Below are positions 39,225-51,604 of a DNA stretch of 64,000 nt, one piece after another (within the stretch, counting starts at the first letter, position 1; each line of letters starts with the position of its first letter). Location: NCBI GenBank assembly GCA_017562135.1, contig QEYB01000368.1, positions 434,001-498,000 of the forward strand. The letters are read 5' to 3'. The stretch is from Dipylidium caninum (lineage: Eukaryota > Platyhelminthes > Cestoda > Cyclophyllidea > Dipylidiidae). Under the pieces are notes generated by a model, which did no database searches, had not been told where the DNA came from, and worked only from the letters and a program-made list of their open reading frames with translations. The translations under genes were made by a program, and so were the position numbers.

Positions 39225-42200
39225 ATGTCCAATACAAGTGCCAACATTACAAATGCCTACCATGACGGGCACAGGATGATTGCAATAGGATACACCCAAC
39301 CCTTTATCAATGACAAGTCTCCGTTGATTAATGAAATGCAAACCAATAGCTTGTTTGTGCCGAAGGAACAATATACCTCAGGCGATCTCTTGTCCTTGTC
39401 ATGGCTTCAGAAAGGGGACATTATAAAGATAACTCCACTTGACAATGAGGAAGATTACATGCGTGAAGAAAGTCGTTCCGCCGTTAACAATGCAGAAGGC
39501 AGACAAACTTACAGAGTTCACGACAAAAACAGTTCCCTTTCCAACTCCTTTGCAAATGCATATTCGTTCTCCACTAATCCCACACATTCACTTCCTCCAT
39601 GCGTCGGCCAAGCTTATCAAAATACATATAGTGAAAACTTAACTAAACCATTATACAGTTACACACACCTTATTTTTATGGCTATCGAGTCGACTCCAAC
39701 AAAGTGTATGACTGTTAATCAGATATACAATTGGTGCGAAACCAATTTTCCTTTTTTCAAACATTCTGCGACCGGGTGGAAAAACTCCTTGCGTCACAAT
39801 CTTTCAATAAATAAATCGTTCAAGCGTTTGCCGCGTGATGGCCGAGTAAGTTCTGTTTTTTCATATCGATTAAATAAAGTTTCATACCCTTTACCTTGAT
39901 ACTTATACTTTAGGCTGACAGTCATGAGAGAGTTGCGGCTTCTAACCGGACTCTATTTTACGAATCATCCGTCTATTTTGATGAGTTGGTTTCAGAAGAG
40001 GTGACTTAGCCTCACCTACATGTCAAATACTGACTACTGCACTATTTCTAAAGCGCTGGAAAGCTATTTGCACCCGAGATAGCATACTTTGTTAAACCGA
40101 GCTTGTTGATAAATGCCACGAACACAAAAGCACTTTTTTGCGGTCCATCACTTCACACTTAAATGTTGTTACGTAATTGGAATGTTGTCTCTCGGGCTAT
40201 TCATTAAGGTTTAAAGTGTTTAAATTAATTTTAGGGACCGGGTCGTGGGGCTTTCTGGGCAATTGAACCACGTGAACGTCCCAACTTATTGGATTCGGTC
40301 AAACGAAACCCCTTTTCTTTGGGCATATCTCGTGTTAGGCCAATCACTATTAACTCGATTCAGCCATTTACTGCAGTCAAACCTGAAGTTTCCAGAGTGG
40401 ACTTTGCTGGCTATACTGGGGAAAATGCAATTAAGTCCAGTGGTGCTAGCAACCTCATCATTTCAAATTCTGGCCTTGATTCATGCAATTCATTAAGTCT
40501 GGTCGACCCGTGTGATAATTTGACGGAAATGAGGATGGTGACGACATACTCGACCATGCCATCAGAAAAAACACAGGCTAACCTTTCTGCGCAGACGACA
40601 TACAGCTACTTGCCTCTCGCAATCTCAGAAACTGAAAGTCCTTCTTCACAGGAGGCATTTAATTCCAGCACCTTTGCGTTTGAACCCTGGCCTGCCGAAG
40701 AGGAGGACAAGTATCAGGAGATGTTGAGACTACTCTTCGACGGGCATGATGCTGAAGGTGTTCGAGATTCTTGTGCTAGTGAAGGGTGAATACCTTATTT
40801 GTTAATTAGATAATACATTTTGAATTTTTAGTTTACTTAGTTGTTTTCTAAGGCTGGTTTTTGTTCATAGAACCGTCTCAGCTATCGGCAGTGGAATTGG
40901 TGAGTTAATATATATTTTGAATTTTGTTTAGCTATTTTGCTTGTGCCTTAATTGTTTACTGATCTTAGAAAATATTAGTATAAGGTAAGCATTTGTGTCT
41001 GCACAGTATTTGCAGCGGATGCGAAACAAGCATTATTTTTCCAAATGTGGATTAGCTTCAGTTTAAAATGAGTATTTTGTCGCACATGCTATCCCCCACG
41101 CCTTGGACACTGACCGAGGATAAACAAGTGTTTTTTTCTCAAAACTTCTAATGCACTTTGTATACCAGTTTATTTTATCACCACAGATCAGTGTATTATC
41201 TGAATGATTATTTTACTAATTTTGTTTTGTTATTTAGATATTTCGACGAAACCGAAAAAGGAAACTAAACAACGGAGGAAATCGTCTTTGAATCCCACGA
41301 ACGAAAGTAAGCTGGGATGTTTTCTCCAACAAGTTCTAGTTTAATATTTTATATTGGGTTATGATAATTTAACAAATTTCAAATTAATCACTTGTTTCCC
41401 CACCCATACTTTTATTTCCCTTCTAAGTTGCCTTGGATTTTAGTTCAATGGCTTCCTACAATTTATCGGTTGATAACTTTAGTTTAAACTTTGAGCACTA
41501 TAACTGATGTTATAATTTTTCGGTGAATCTTTTTATTAACAGACATGTGTAATCAATGCAAAGAGAATGCAGCATCAACCTGTCGTTCATGCAGTTTGCG
41601 ATTGTGGAATATACACCATAGTACGTCAACACTACCAACAATTTCCACCCCGATGGACGCCGCTCGTGTGTTGTCCCATGTAAATAAACCTGGTACCTAC
41701 GGCAGTAATTCAGCTCTGGACCAGGTGTTAGATGCACTGGATGAGGATCAAGAGGCTCCGCCCCCTCATTGGCAAAAAATTGCCCTGCCTGAAGGCGAAA
41801 TTTTCATAACTCCAGCACCATATCTTGATCACGAATACTGCCACTGTCAAAAGCATATTCGTAGGCCTTCAGATAACTGTATTATTGATGCCGCTAATTC
41901 GCGTTTGCGACAGGAGAAGTTGCATCTTTTGAGGGCATTCGTAGATCCTCAAGCTGGTCTTTCTTTTGATGTGGATTCTATCTCCATGGAGGCTGGCGAT
42001 GAGGACTTCGAACGGCACACTGAAAGGTCAGGAGGAGCGGAAGAAGGTGACTATGATGAGTACCCTTCCCCCATGTATATGAAGCAGATTAGGAGGCATG
42101 CTAAGCAGCACAAAGGGGCTTCAGGGTCGATCAAACGCCTTGCAAAAAGAAGCGAGTTACATGCTCCTATTTCGAAGGTATTTACCGTGCCTCCTTAATA

Positions 42201-43751
42201 GTGCTGGATTACATTTAGGTTATACCGCCAGTTGAGGACAATAATGTCTTGTTTTAGCTGCGTAAACGTTCTTCATGCTCCAACCGTATTTCGAGGCGGT
42301 CTTATAGTCACTTTGGTGCGGAGAATCGCGTTGCGCTGGGCTACACGGATGACGCCGATTTTTATGTTGGAAATGACAATTATGGCCCGCCTCCATACAC
42401 TGGGCATTATCAAAGGCGAACACGTCCTAGTTCACACAGTGAACCTTTTGATGGTGACGAAGACCGACTCTACAGCGGGCATTTCAGGCGGCAATTTCCT
42501 TATAATCATCGAGTTATTCGTTCGAATTATTCAAGGACGGGTGAGAGCAAGCCGCAGACTTCATCTTCTAACTCCTTCTCGACTACTCGCAAGCGGCGCT
42601 TAATCGAACTCACAAGGCCTCGACACGACCACCGGCGTTTGAAGAAGCTAAAAGCCTCTGAAGAAGCGCCTTACCGCATCGGTGATGATCAAGTCCATTC
42701 GGAGATTGATCAGCTCTCAGCAAGTGCTCAAGATGTGACATCTACGTGAGTATATTAGCTTCCTCGTGACACGTTCAAATATTGTTTATCTATTTCTTGT
42801 ATGTATTGTTTTATTCTTTCGTCCAATCTATAGTCGATCTCATGGCTGATCAAAGCTTTGACTAGTCTGAAGTCGTTCTTATTGTCGGATAATGCCAAAT
42901 ATTATGTAACGTTGATTAGGTGACCAATCGGAGTTGACGCCGGAATCGTCCAGATCTCGATTTTATTTCGCATATTTTAAAGGATAGTCGAATTAATTAA
43001 GTTTAGATAGACTCACTTCTAATCAGTTTTATGGTTCTACTACGGAAAGTTCCATCCTATTTTGTGCTTTTTACTCACAAAATCGTTACTCCTGATGGCC
43101 ATGAGAGTCGGACTGGAGTTCATTTCATGCTCGAAGCTCTATTGAAAATTGAGATTAGGATTGGAAACGTAAATTTAAAAAAAACCTCACGTTGTTCAGA
43201 TCACGTAACTCTTTCAGCCATTTGTCAAGTCTTTGTCAGGACCATGGCAAAATAATTCTCGATCCAATATAGTATCGCAAAAGAGCGATCCTTTCTTGGT
43301 AAATCTACTTTGGAAACAAGATCGCGCTGATATATTTGGTGAAGTGTTGAGAGCCTTATAATAACTAGGCACATGCGCTTCTGCTTACTGCATTTGTTCA
43401 TTCTAAACAGATCTATAGGATCTGTTGGCGTATATTTTACTTTTCCGCCCCATTGGGTGTTTAAAATGACGTACCGATCCTCCAATAAACGATGTTACCT
43501 CTTATATGTAGATTTGTCAGTAGCCGTAATATTTTTAAATGCAAGCAATATTGAGAAGCAGCTATATAGCTCAGTTGAATTTATCATTGTTTAACTTAAG
43601 ATTTGGGAGTGAACACTCAACCACCCAGGCAGCAAAGATTCTAATGAACATCAGTCAAATGAAGAATTTCAATATACGACCCGACTTGGCGAGTACGCGC
43701 ACAAGCCAGTCCTCCGAAGATTCGTTAGTCGCCTCTCCAGCCTCAAGTTAG
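39225..43751 (+). CDS. Forkhead (FoxN2/3-like) transcription factor
   Basis: Predicted nuclear winged-helix regulator. Exons 39225-39845, 40235-40785, 40871-40899, 41238-41306, 41543-42177, 42258-42745 and 43601-43751 join with consistent phases (0, 2, 1, 1, 0, 2), giving about 847 residues. The forkhead domain starts near residue 141 (KPLYSYTHLIFMAIES) and runs through GWKNSLRHNLSINKSF. It continues across the first intron as GAFWAIEPRERPNLLDSVKR. LIFMAIE and RPNLL..VKR favour the FoxN2/3 (CHES1) group. Downstream are an acidic region, a nuclear-localisation-like stretch (KPKKETKQRRKSS), a small Cys cluster (CNQC..CRSC), and a C-terminal helix (TQAAKILMNIS). An 87-nt in-frame segment (39914-40000) inside the first intron could be a cassette exon. 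If splicing at 40785 fails, the frame stops at 40789. AATAAA lies at 44063-44068. Confidence 0.8.
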
Positions 43752-45031
43752 TCCATTCACATAGTCTGGGGTGAAACAGATTCTTGCCATTATGCCTCTA
43801 CCGCCCGGGGTGCTGTATATTGCTTCATCTTTCCTTTCCCTGGCTCGCCTCAGATCCGTGTACTTTCATTTCCCCTTCCCTCCTTTTGTCGTCAATGCCC
43901 CCGTTCACAATGAAGGTGATCTTTTGTGATTACTCGCATTTTGTCAATCGCTGTTTCACGTCCTTTAGTGGCAGAGTAGCACGTTTTTGTAATAGTAGTT
44001 CTGTTCAGAAATATCTGTATTTGTACTTCAAGGCAATCGCTGCAAATGGCCAGTTTGCATTAAATAAAACCTTCAGCAAAGCTCTCTCAAGTTACCCCTG
44101 ACTGGAAGTTCATATCCCATACCCCGGTCTCTCATATGACTTGACCCCTTCGACGACTAATTTGGGACTGTTATGCACCCAGTGATGTACAATCATGAGC
44201 AACCATGGCTTGTGCAAAACGCCAGCGTCGTACCTCGCCGCTATCACTGTGGTTCTATCTGACCACTTCGCACTGAGAAAGATTGAATTTTTCGTGATTA
44301 GGGAATGAATCTGAGGAGCACTGAAGATTCACCGTGCCAGAGCAATCTGTGGCTGCATGATCGGTCATGGCTGGGCAGGTAGCGACTTCCCAATCGCCAT
44401 CGCCAAAAGTTTCATCGCCGTGGAATGAAGTGGCCTGATTTCGCACTTGGGTGAATTGAAGGCCGCCAACTATTTTGTTAGATTCTAACTTCAACAGATA
44501 AGTGGGCAGATACGATGGGTCACCTCTTCACGAGCCTACGCTGCCATGTCATGAAAACGACAACTGGTGCCGGAAACCCCCCCCCCCCCGGCTTTTCGTA
44601 CTCCAACCAGGGAGCATCTGCACTCCACTACCGCAGCCGGAGGCGTTCGTAAGCGTACATTTTGAACGCTTGTGGGTTTGATTAGCAGACTCCAAAACAT
44701 CTTGAAAGTGGAATTGAAACTCACGGACACTGGTAAAATCACAGCCCTCTGCTGTTTGCTTTCAGAAGACTGATATAGCAGCAAGATGGACGAGACTTCA
44801 CGCGCCTTATAGTAGAAAAGAACTGTATCGTAGTCCTCGCACTTCACATCAAATAGCGGTGACGACTAGTTTTATATCACCATTTCCCTACGACTGGAGG
44901 TTTCGTCAAAGGCGAATACATAATACAAACAGAGAAGAGGAATCTCTGGTAAACAGAATACGAAACAGGCAATTTTATACAAAAAACAACTAAGTTTTAT
45001 AGAAAGTATACGCATCGAAGATCCATTGAGG
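43752..45031. other. Convergent 3' flanks of FoxN and PRPF4, possible repeat block
   Basis: The first 350 bases are FoxN 3' sequence. A GC-richer block at about 44120-44700, ending near a run of C at 44578-44590, differs from its AT-rich surroundings and looks like a dispersed repeat. I could not identify it. Minus-strand frames here have no known domain. Confidence 0.35.
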
Positions 45032-48000
45032 TTAGTGGTGTTGTTCCCCACCGAGAGGAAACCAGAGTTTAAAGGTAAGATCATGCGATGCCGAGGCAAT
45101 AAGTTTTCTGTCCGGCGAGATGTCCGCATAGACACAACGGCCGGAATGACCCTCCAGAGTTCGGACTGGCGACCATAGCGGATGACCCCACAACTTAATC
45201 GTTTGATCAAAAGAGCTCGTCACCAAATAATTGTAACTTTCCGCTGCAACAAATACAATCGCACATAAATATTGGGTGATTCAAACAAAAGGCACAATTA
45301 GTGAATCGGCTGTGGAAACTGATTTTGCAATATATAAACATTGTTCGGGATAAAGGCGCCACACACCTTTAAATTAAATCATGGAAAGAGTGTGATGCAC
45401 AAACCTGGTCACAAAAATAACCCAAACCTCCACCCCCACGTATGGTAGGATATTTAGTTAGGTCTTTCGCGTAAAACAGCTGGAGGTACTTACGTTCGAA
45501 TTTCACCGAACTGACAACACTGGTGTGTGCCGGTATGACATAAATAGTCTGTTGCTGACGCAGGTCCCAAATGCGTACGCAGTTGTCCGTAGAGGATGAG
45601 GCAGCGTGGTAACCGTTGGAAGCGATGTCAACACCCAACATCTCTTCCAAGTGGCCCTCGAGGAACATTATGCAACGACCGGTGCGGAGGTCCCACACGC
45701 GCCCGTAGCTATCAAGACCGGCAGTGAGGGCGAGGGATCCGTCAGGATGGAAAGCGATATCATAGACAGGCTTGGAATGGCCCTCCTGATGCAGAATTTC
45801 TCGGCACACCTCCAAGTCCCAGAGACGCCAGGAAGAGTCGAAACACGTCGTACCAAGAAAACGGCCTGAGGGGTGAAAGGCGATACGCGATACGCGGTAG
45901 GGCGCGTGGCCCTCAATATCCGCCAGCGGTTCCTCGTTGTCCAAACTCCAAAGTTTGACGCTCCCATCCTGAGATTGGACAAAAGAAAAGTATATATTTT
46001 CTCAGTAAGTAGTCTTTCAAGGAAGTAAAATGTTCTGCAGTTTAAAAGGAGCAAAATTTGACACTAAGGATTTCTTGCTTAATTCTTTAAAGACATTGAT
46101 AAAAGAATTACTGTGTCTCCTTAAAACCCTCATATCGCTTGTATTCTGTTATCCGTTTCACGAGTATATGCAAAGTAGAAAGAAGAGGCTTGCCTTCTTG
46201 CGATCTTCCCTTCCGGGAGGGCAAATTAATTAGACAATATAACAAAAAGTACAGACTAAGCTGTGAAGAAACGTTCCTTGAGCAACCACTGAGATAGACT
46301 AGGCTGCTCCTTTCCCCATGCGTCAGAATGTATGATGTACGACATTTAAAATTGGACAAGTGCCACAAAAGTAATAATTCAAAATATGTGACTAACGGGC
46401 CCACGCGGGTTCAATCTGGCCGCATGAGAGAAACGTACCTGCGCGGAACTGGCGAGAGCAATTTGGAGGTCAGGTTGGAGACGCGCTTTGGGGTGCCAAG
46501 CAATGCAACAGGCGCCTGATTGGTGACCGCGTAGGGTTAAAGTAGGCTCGCATTTCGGCACAGACCAGAGACGACACAGGCCACTCAGAGACGAGGTCGC
46601 CAGCATCTGCCCATCCGGCGAGAACTTGCAACACGTAAGGGGACGAGTGTCACCAACTTGGCTGCACACAAGAGATGTGGACTGGGAACGTCAAAAAGAG
46701 CCGACATCAGGTCAAGCGAGTGTTAATTACATGAGAAGTTAAAAGTACCAGCCTTCAGTGTACTGTAGCATAACCGAAAAAAGGTAGTCTATGCACGTTA
46801 GCCAAAATTGTTACGTACGGGCTGGTTAGTGAAACCGTGAAGTTAATGAAATGGGGATTGAACTGGAATGATTCATCATGTACACCATATTTGAAGCTGT
46901 AAGTTACCTAAAAAAAGCCACCAATGTCGCTTTGAAGTCAAACAAAATATTTATTGACAACCAAGCTCATTGTAATTTTGGCGAACTGCGAATATCTATT
47001 CCTAAGTACCAAATTCTATGCCTAAATTTATTACTCTTCCTAGACTAAGAGTAGAGACACAACTAGCCACTCAGACACAATTGCATAAAGGCCACCAAGC
47101 ATAATAAACCACAGCTTCAAATGTTAGAAGTTAAATCAAGCACGCAGAAAAGTGCTTGAGTGAAGTACAAAATCGAGTAGGCCAATGTTGCCGGCGTCAA
47201 AACAAATTACTTTTGGACATAAGAAAGAACGAATGGACTTAATTAAATGCAACAAAGCATGGGATGATACCTCAGAGATGGCTCGACATTTATCTTAAGA
47301 GGAGCAGAAGGGGAAGAATAGACAATAAAGGCGAAGTAGTCCTAAAAGTAGTATCAAATAAGAGCACTAACTCGAAGAATTTTCAAATATTCCTGATATC
47401 GCGCCTTGCGCTGGGGTTCAGGCGTGGAGGCGTAATACTGTTTGGACCGCTCGAGGCGGTGTTTAGCCTGAATCAAAGAATACTTCGCAATCCAAATCCG
47501 AGCTTCTGCCAGACCCTCTGGGCCTTGGTGATACCAGACGGTGTTATTCTACAAAGAGAGTAACACAACGACTATGCCTAAGCCCAAAACAGTGACACGA
47601 CTGCAAAATAAAAATGATATTATGTTCTTAACCGACGTAGCTCACATCTCTGGCCGTTAAAGTGGAGTTCTTCGCGTCCGATTGGCCGAGTATGGGACGC
47701 TGTGCCGGTCCTCCGGAAACCGCCAGTAACATTCGCAAACGCTCCCGTCTATCGGCTCCATCTTCGCCAAATAAACCTGCGGTTGACATTAAAGTGACTG
47801 GATATCAACATTCAGAAGGCATAACAAACGCCACTGTAGGCCATAAGAGCGCAAAACTCGATTGGAAGAAAACCATTTTATACCCATTGGGATTGCTTAC
47901 CACAGCCCACTTCCTAATTACTTTTAATGTGAACTATTAACTAGAACAATTTAATATATCCACCTAAACTAAAGAAAATCAAGAAATCATTTTTAGTAAG

Positions 48001-49206
48001 TAAACAAAACTGTAGAGCAGCAGGTATCTATGCATGCAACCTGGCTGGAGAAGTAACACAGAATAAATTACATCAAAGGGAAAATTTTCGATATATTACA
48101 TGTGAAGTCGTCAAAATGAATATTTTTATCGACAATTTAAAAAATGAAAGACCTGAATTTTGTTTACTACTAGTAGACACCCTCAATCTTAAATTACCAC
48201 ACAGATAAATGAATTGTTTCCTGATATACACAACGTGAGCAATCAAGAATAGGATAATCTAAATACGCACATGCCATAAACATGTAGACGGGGGCACTGT
48301 AAAAGCGATCACTCGACTGAAGACTTATGAGAGGGGTACAAAGACTAATATCATGATCTGCAAGAGCAATTTTCACTATGTCCAGTTAAGATTCAGAGGG
48401 GTCGCGGCACACTTTTGCATCAGGATCAAAAATGTGGATGCGACTACTCATAGGCGAGTCTGAATATCCCGTCGAATCAAAAACTCACTCTATTAAAAAT
48501 GTGCGGAGATGAGGCAACATTAGAGAAACATCTTATTTCAAATTGAGATTTGAAGGACTGTTGAAACAAAAAACAAAACTTACAGATTGGTTCACCGAGC
48601 TGCCTTAGATAGTACTTGACCTCTGTATCTTCTGTGGACACTTGAATTAATCGAGCCTAAAAAATAATAGAAGCCATGACTACAAACTGTAAAGTGAGTT
48701 ATACCCAGTTACAAACGCTATAAAAAAAGACGATTTACGTATGGACATAAGAAACGATACCTTTTTTTTCAATTCAATGGCTTCAAACGCAACAGTCTCG
48801 GAGGGCAACAACCTCTTTTCCAAAGGCAAGTACTGATCATCTATCAAAAGGAGAACCGAAAGCAATCTGTATGAAAACCTGTAGTTCAGAGACAACGCTC
48901 TTTTACACATGAATTAAACGCTTAGAAATTTAGTGATTAAAAAGTGTTCAAGCACTTTCTCGTGTATGGTAACCAGCAATCCTCGGATAAAAGCACATTT
49001 GATTCAAAACACAAGACGTGGCGGGGCTAACATTGAAATGTTTGAAAATCTGGCAAAAATGGATAAAACCATGAAGGATTCGATGGAACAGCAACAAGTT
49101 TCGTTCTGCTATTCAAACAACATGCTTTTCCCGTTAACTTACCTTGTGAGAGGTTAATGTGACCTAACTTTTGAGCCACAATGAAGGAGTCTCCTGTCGT
49201 CCCCAT
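45032..49206 (-). CDS. PRPF4: U4/U6 small nuclear ribonucleoprotein PRP4 (WD40 repeats)
   Basis: Core protein of the U4/U6 particle needed for tri-snRNP assembly and pre-mRNA splicing. Exons: 49206-49143, 48840-48761, 48656-48584, 47776-47646, 47548-47372, 46681-46439, 45968-45494, 45243-45032; every junction is in phase, giving 484 residues. The splicing-factor motif region is recognisable ([20 protein letters not shown] then [17 protein letters not shown]), followed by [20 protein letters not shown] and WD40 repeats: [73 protein letters not shown]. These follow PRPF4 closely. About 40 residues seen at the human N-terminus are missing. No upstream exon fits in the 254 bp before TMEM248's stop, but a TTTTAG acceptor lies ten bases before the ATG, consistent with a trans-spliced start. 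Confidence 0.95.
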
Positions 49207-49340
49207 AAGGTCCAACCTAAAATACAGTGACATGGAGGAGGGATTTCATGATAATTACACGCGGTCGAGAAGTGTAAGAAATCACAAGCCCAAAAAATGA
49301 ACAAATATACACTTGATAAATAGGGCATATATGAAAGAGA

Positions 49341-49346
49341 TTTATT
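49341..49346 (-). terminator. Poly(A) signal of the TMEM248-like gene
   Basis: AATAAA on the minus strand, 115 bases after the stop at 49461 and 125 bases before the acceptor that precedes the PRPF4 start. Confidence 0.5.
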
Positions 49347-49460
49347 AGTAAAAATGAAAGACGAAAAATAACAGAAGTCATGAAAAGTAACTGAGTTTGC
49401 CACAATAGTTTAGCTTCAAGGGCAAGAACAGGCAGTAGCGACTGAAGTCTCATTCAAAGG

Positions 49461-51007
49461 TTACGAGATGACACTGTAACTCCGACGCGATCGAAGTGGT
49501 CTGTACTTGTGTCCAGGGCTCTCCATACACAGTAAGGAGATAGAAGTGGCAAAAATAATGACCAGTAGAAGTCCGATTATGTACAGTAGACGAATGGAGA
49601 TTAGCCAAATATCCTCCTAAAACAATATCATCATTTAGCAAATAGATAATGACATTGTAAGTGTGAACGGAAAAATGGTACATTATGAATTAGAACCGGT
49701 GGCAAAAGTTACACTTCTAGGGTCAGTGAAACGTAGTAAAAAGCCGGCGGATGGCATAAAATTATTCCGAAAAAGTATCGAGCAGGTTTTACATTGACAC
49801 AAAAACTAAGCAACTCCAGAGACCCCAAAATACATACCCATCTAGTTGAGTTTCGCACTAAATCTATTGATTGCCACAATGACACACGGATAATTACTTT
49901 CTACTTACTACTGACCAATATAAAGAGGTGTTGGAAAAAACCCAGACACCCAACTACGTTTCCTTCGGCAGTCTAAACCAAAATGGCACTTAAATTAGGC
50001 GTTTTAGTATGAATGTGAAAAAACTTTTCCTTATAACTATAAAATTAGCTTCAGGTGCAGTTCCACACATACTGAAATATGTATATCAATATATTGACTA
50101 TAGAAGTTTCGAAAACATTTGGCCAATGATATAAATCTTCGAAGTATAAGTAGGAAAGGGCAAGCATACCATTGGTATAGTCAGTAAAAGTGGAGTTTTA
50201 TCAACTTGTGGCTCCCAGGTAATATGATCCTGACAGCTTCGTCTATCCACTATATGAAAACGCTTCTGCCACAGAAGGCGCGCTGAGTTATTCGATTTGA
50301 TTTGGACCATCTGGTCAAGCGTGCAAGTTCGATGATTGCTGAAGAAATAAGGTGTCAACCACAAAATAACAGAGGTGACTCAAACACATTAAGCACTTAC
50401 TGGAAATGTGGAAATAGTTTTGTTGGAGCAGCCAACGAAAGACAACTGTCAAACGTGTACTTCTTACAACCTTGACCTGCGCAGGCCGATTGGTTTGGGT
50501 CAAAATCAGGAACCAAAAGTGAGACATTAATCTTTTCAAAAGCGTCGCTCCCTTTAGGAGGAATACAAATAAAATCAAGCGAAGTACCAGTAAATCCAAG
50601 ATGACTCCCCCGCATTTGACCAAAGAGCGATTTGCTTTTCGTTGTTGGCTTGTACGAATAGATGATATTAATCCTAAAATTACGAGAGGAAATATGATGC
50701 GATTTTTCATGTCGCGAACTATCAAGATTGAGTATAAACGCGTCATTTAATTGAAACTGTTTTGGAGAATTTGTCCAAGGTTCGCTACAGAACTCAAGTT
50801 CTGAAAAAGTACGCATCATCTTGACGGAATTCTAGAGGAATACATATATTATGGAAATCAAACCGTCTTAACATCAGGATCCGGAACCGACTTCTCTGCC
50901 CGAAATCTAATTAAGGCACTTGTCAGGAATGTCACGCAGAGAAATAACACAACCAAAAACAAGATAATAGGTGGTCTCGCGCGAATTTTATGAAGTGCAA
51001 GGCTCAT
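49461..51007 (-). CDS. TMEM248: TMEM248/TMEM219-family membrane glycoprotein
   Basis: Predicted double-spanning membrane protein of unknown biochemical role. Exons 51007-50873, 50831-50401, 50338-50170 and 49616-49461 (phases 0, 2, 0) give 296 residues, close to the family length. The N-terminal segment after KIRARPP is a membrane helix (IILFLVVLFLCVTFL). The lumenal domain shows the family pattern: ELEFCSEPW near the start, then HLGFTGTSLDF, and EKINVSLLVPDF followed by two close cysteines and FDSCLSLAAPTKLFP. A second helix (LLYIIGLLLVIIFATSISLL) is followed by a short basic tail (RPLRSRRSYSVIS). The ATG is immediately preceded by ctttatag, an acceptor-like sequence. Assignment rests on remembered similarity to human TMEM248 in the helix-cysteine layout. 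Confidence 0.75.
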
Positions 51008-51077
51008 CTATAAAGGGAACCCTTATTATAAAATAAGAAGAAAAAAAAACCTATAAAAGTCGTTCCTTTGACAAAAT

Positions 51078-51083
51078 TTTATT
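51078..51083 (-). terminator. Poly(A) signal of the MTRES1-like gene
   Basis: AATAAA on the minus strand, 33 bases after the MTRES1-like stop (51116) and 71 bases before the ATG of the TMEM248-like gene. Confidence 0.6.
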
Positions 51084-51115
51084 GTAATGGAAGCGAAGTA
51101 TAACAGAGCAAGAAA

Positions 51116-51604
51116 TTACAAATCGTTCTGACAAATTTTCAACGGGTGGATTCGACGGAAACAATCCAAAATGACGAAACAACCGCGATCCCTGCAGTCT
51201 ATGTCCAGAATCACAACCCTTTTACCGTATATCTTCCCATTTTCTTGCAATACAATAAAATCTAATACATCATCCTTCTCCAGCTGAACACTTTTTTTTG
51301 TAGGGACTTTATAGTTAAGATGAAATCTTCGGCCGTAATAAGCCTTCTCGAAGTCCAATTGTGATATATTAAAGCCTTTCCTTGCAACCTTGTCGAACCT
51401 CACAGATGATAGCAACGTAGTGATAATTTTTCCACGTGGGGATATGCTGGAGGTGGAACGCGACTTTGAACTGAAGCATCCACGAACACCACCACGAAAT
51501 GTCGAGCATATCAAGGGCAAAGAAGATAAATTGCAAATTGCGGCAACGTCAAACAAAACAAAGGAGAATGGAGGAGAAACTGCGCGAAGCCATGAAAACA
51601 GCAT
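51116..51604 (-). CDS. MTRES1: Mitochondrial transcription rescue factor 1-like S4-domain protein
   Basis: Predicted mitochondrial RNA-binding protein of the MTRES1 (C6orf203) type, which in animals supports mitochondrial transcription and ribosome function. A single 162-residue frame with ATG at 51604. The first 50 residues are hydrophobic and basic with few acids, suiting a mitochondrial presequence. The C-terminal half carries the S4-like pattern: VRFDKVARKGFNISQLDFEK, then AYYGRRFHLNYKVPTKKS, then a beta stretch VQLEKDDVLDFIVLQ. These align with the family's R-D-V-K-G-I, AFY-RLN-KKS and VGDTLDL signatures as I remember them. It is shorter than the human protein, mainly at the N-terminus. 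It lies 108 bp upstream of the TMEM248-like gene on the same strand. Confidence 0.75.
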   Translation of the reverse strand: MLFSWLRAVSPPFSFVLFDVAAICNLSSLPLICSTFRGGVRGCFSSKSRSTSSISPRGKIITTLLSSVRFDKVARKGFNISQLDFEKAYYGRRFHLNYKVPTKKSVQLEKDDVLDFIVLQENGKIYGKRVVILDIDCRDRGCFVILDCFRRIHPLKICQNDL

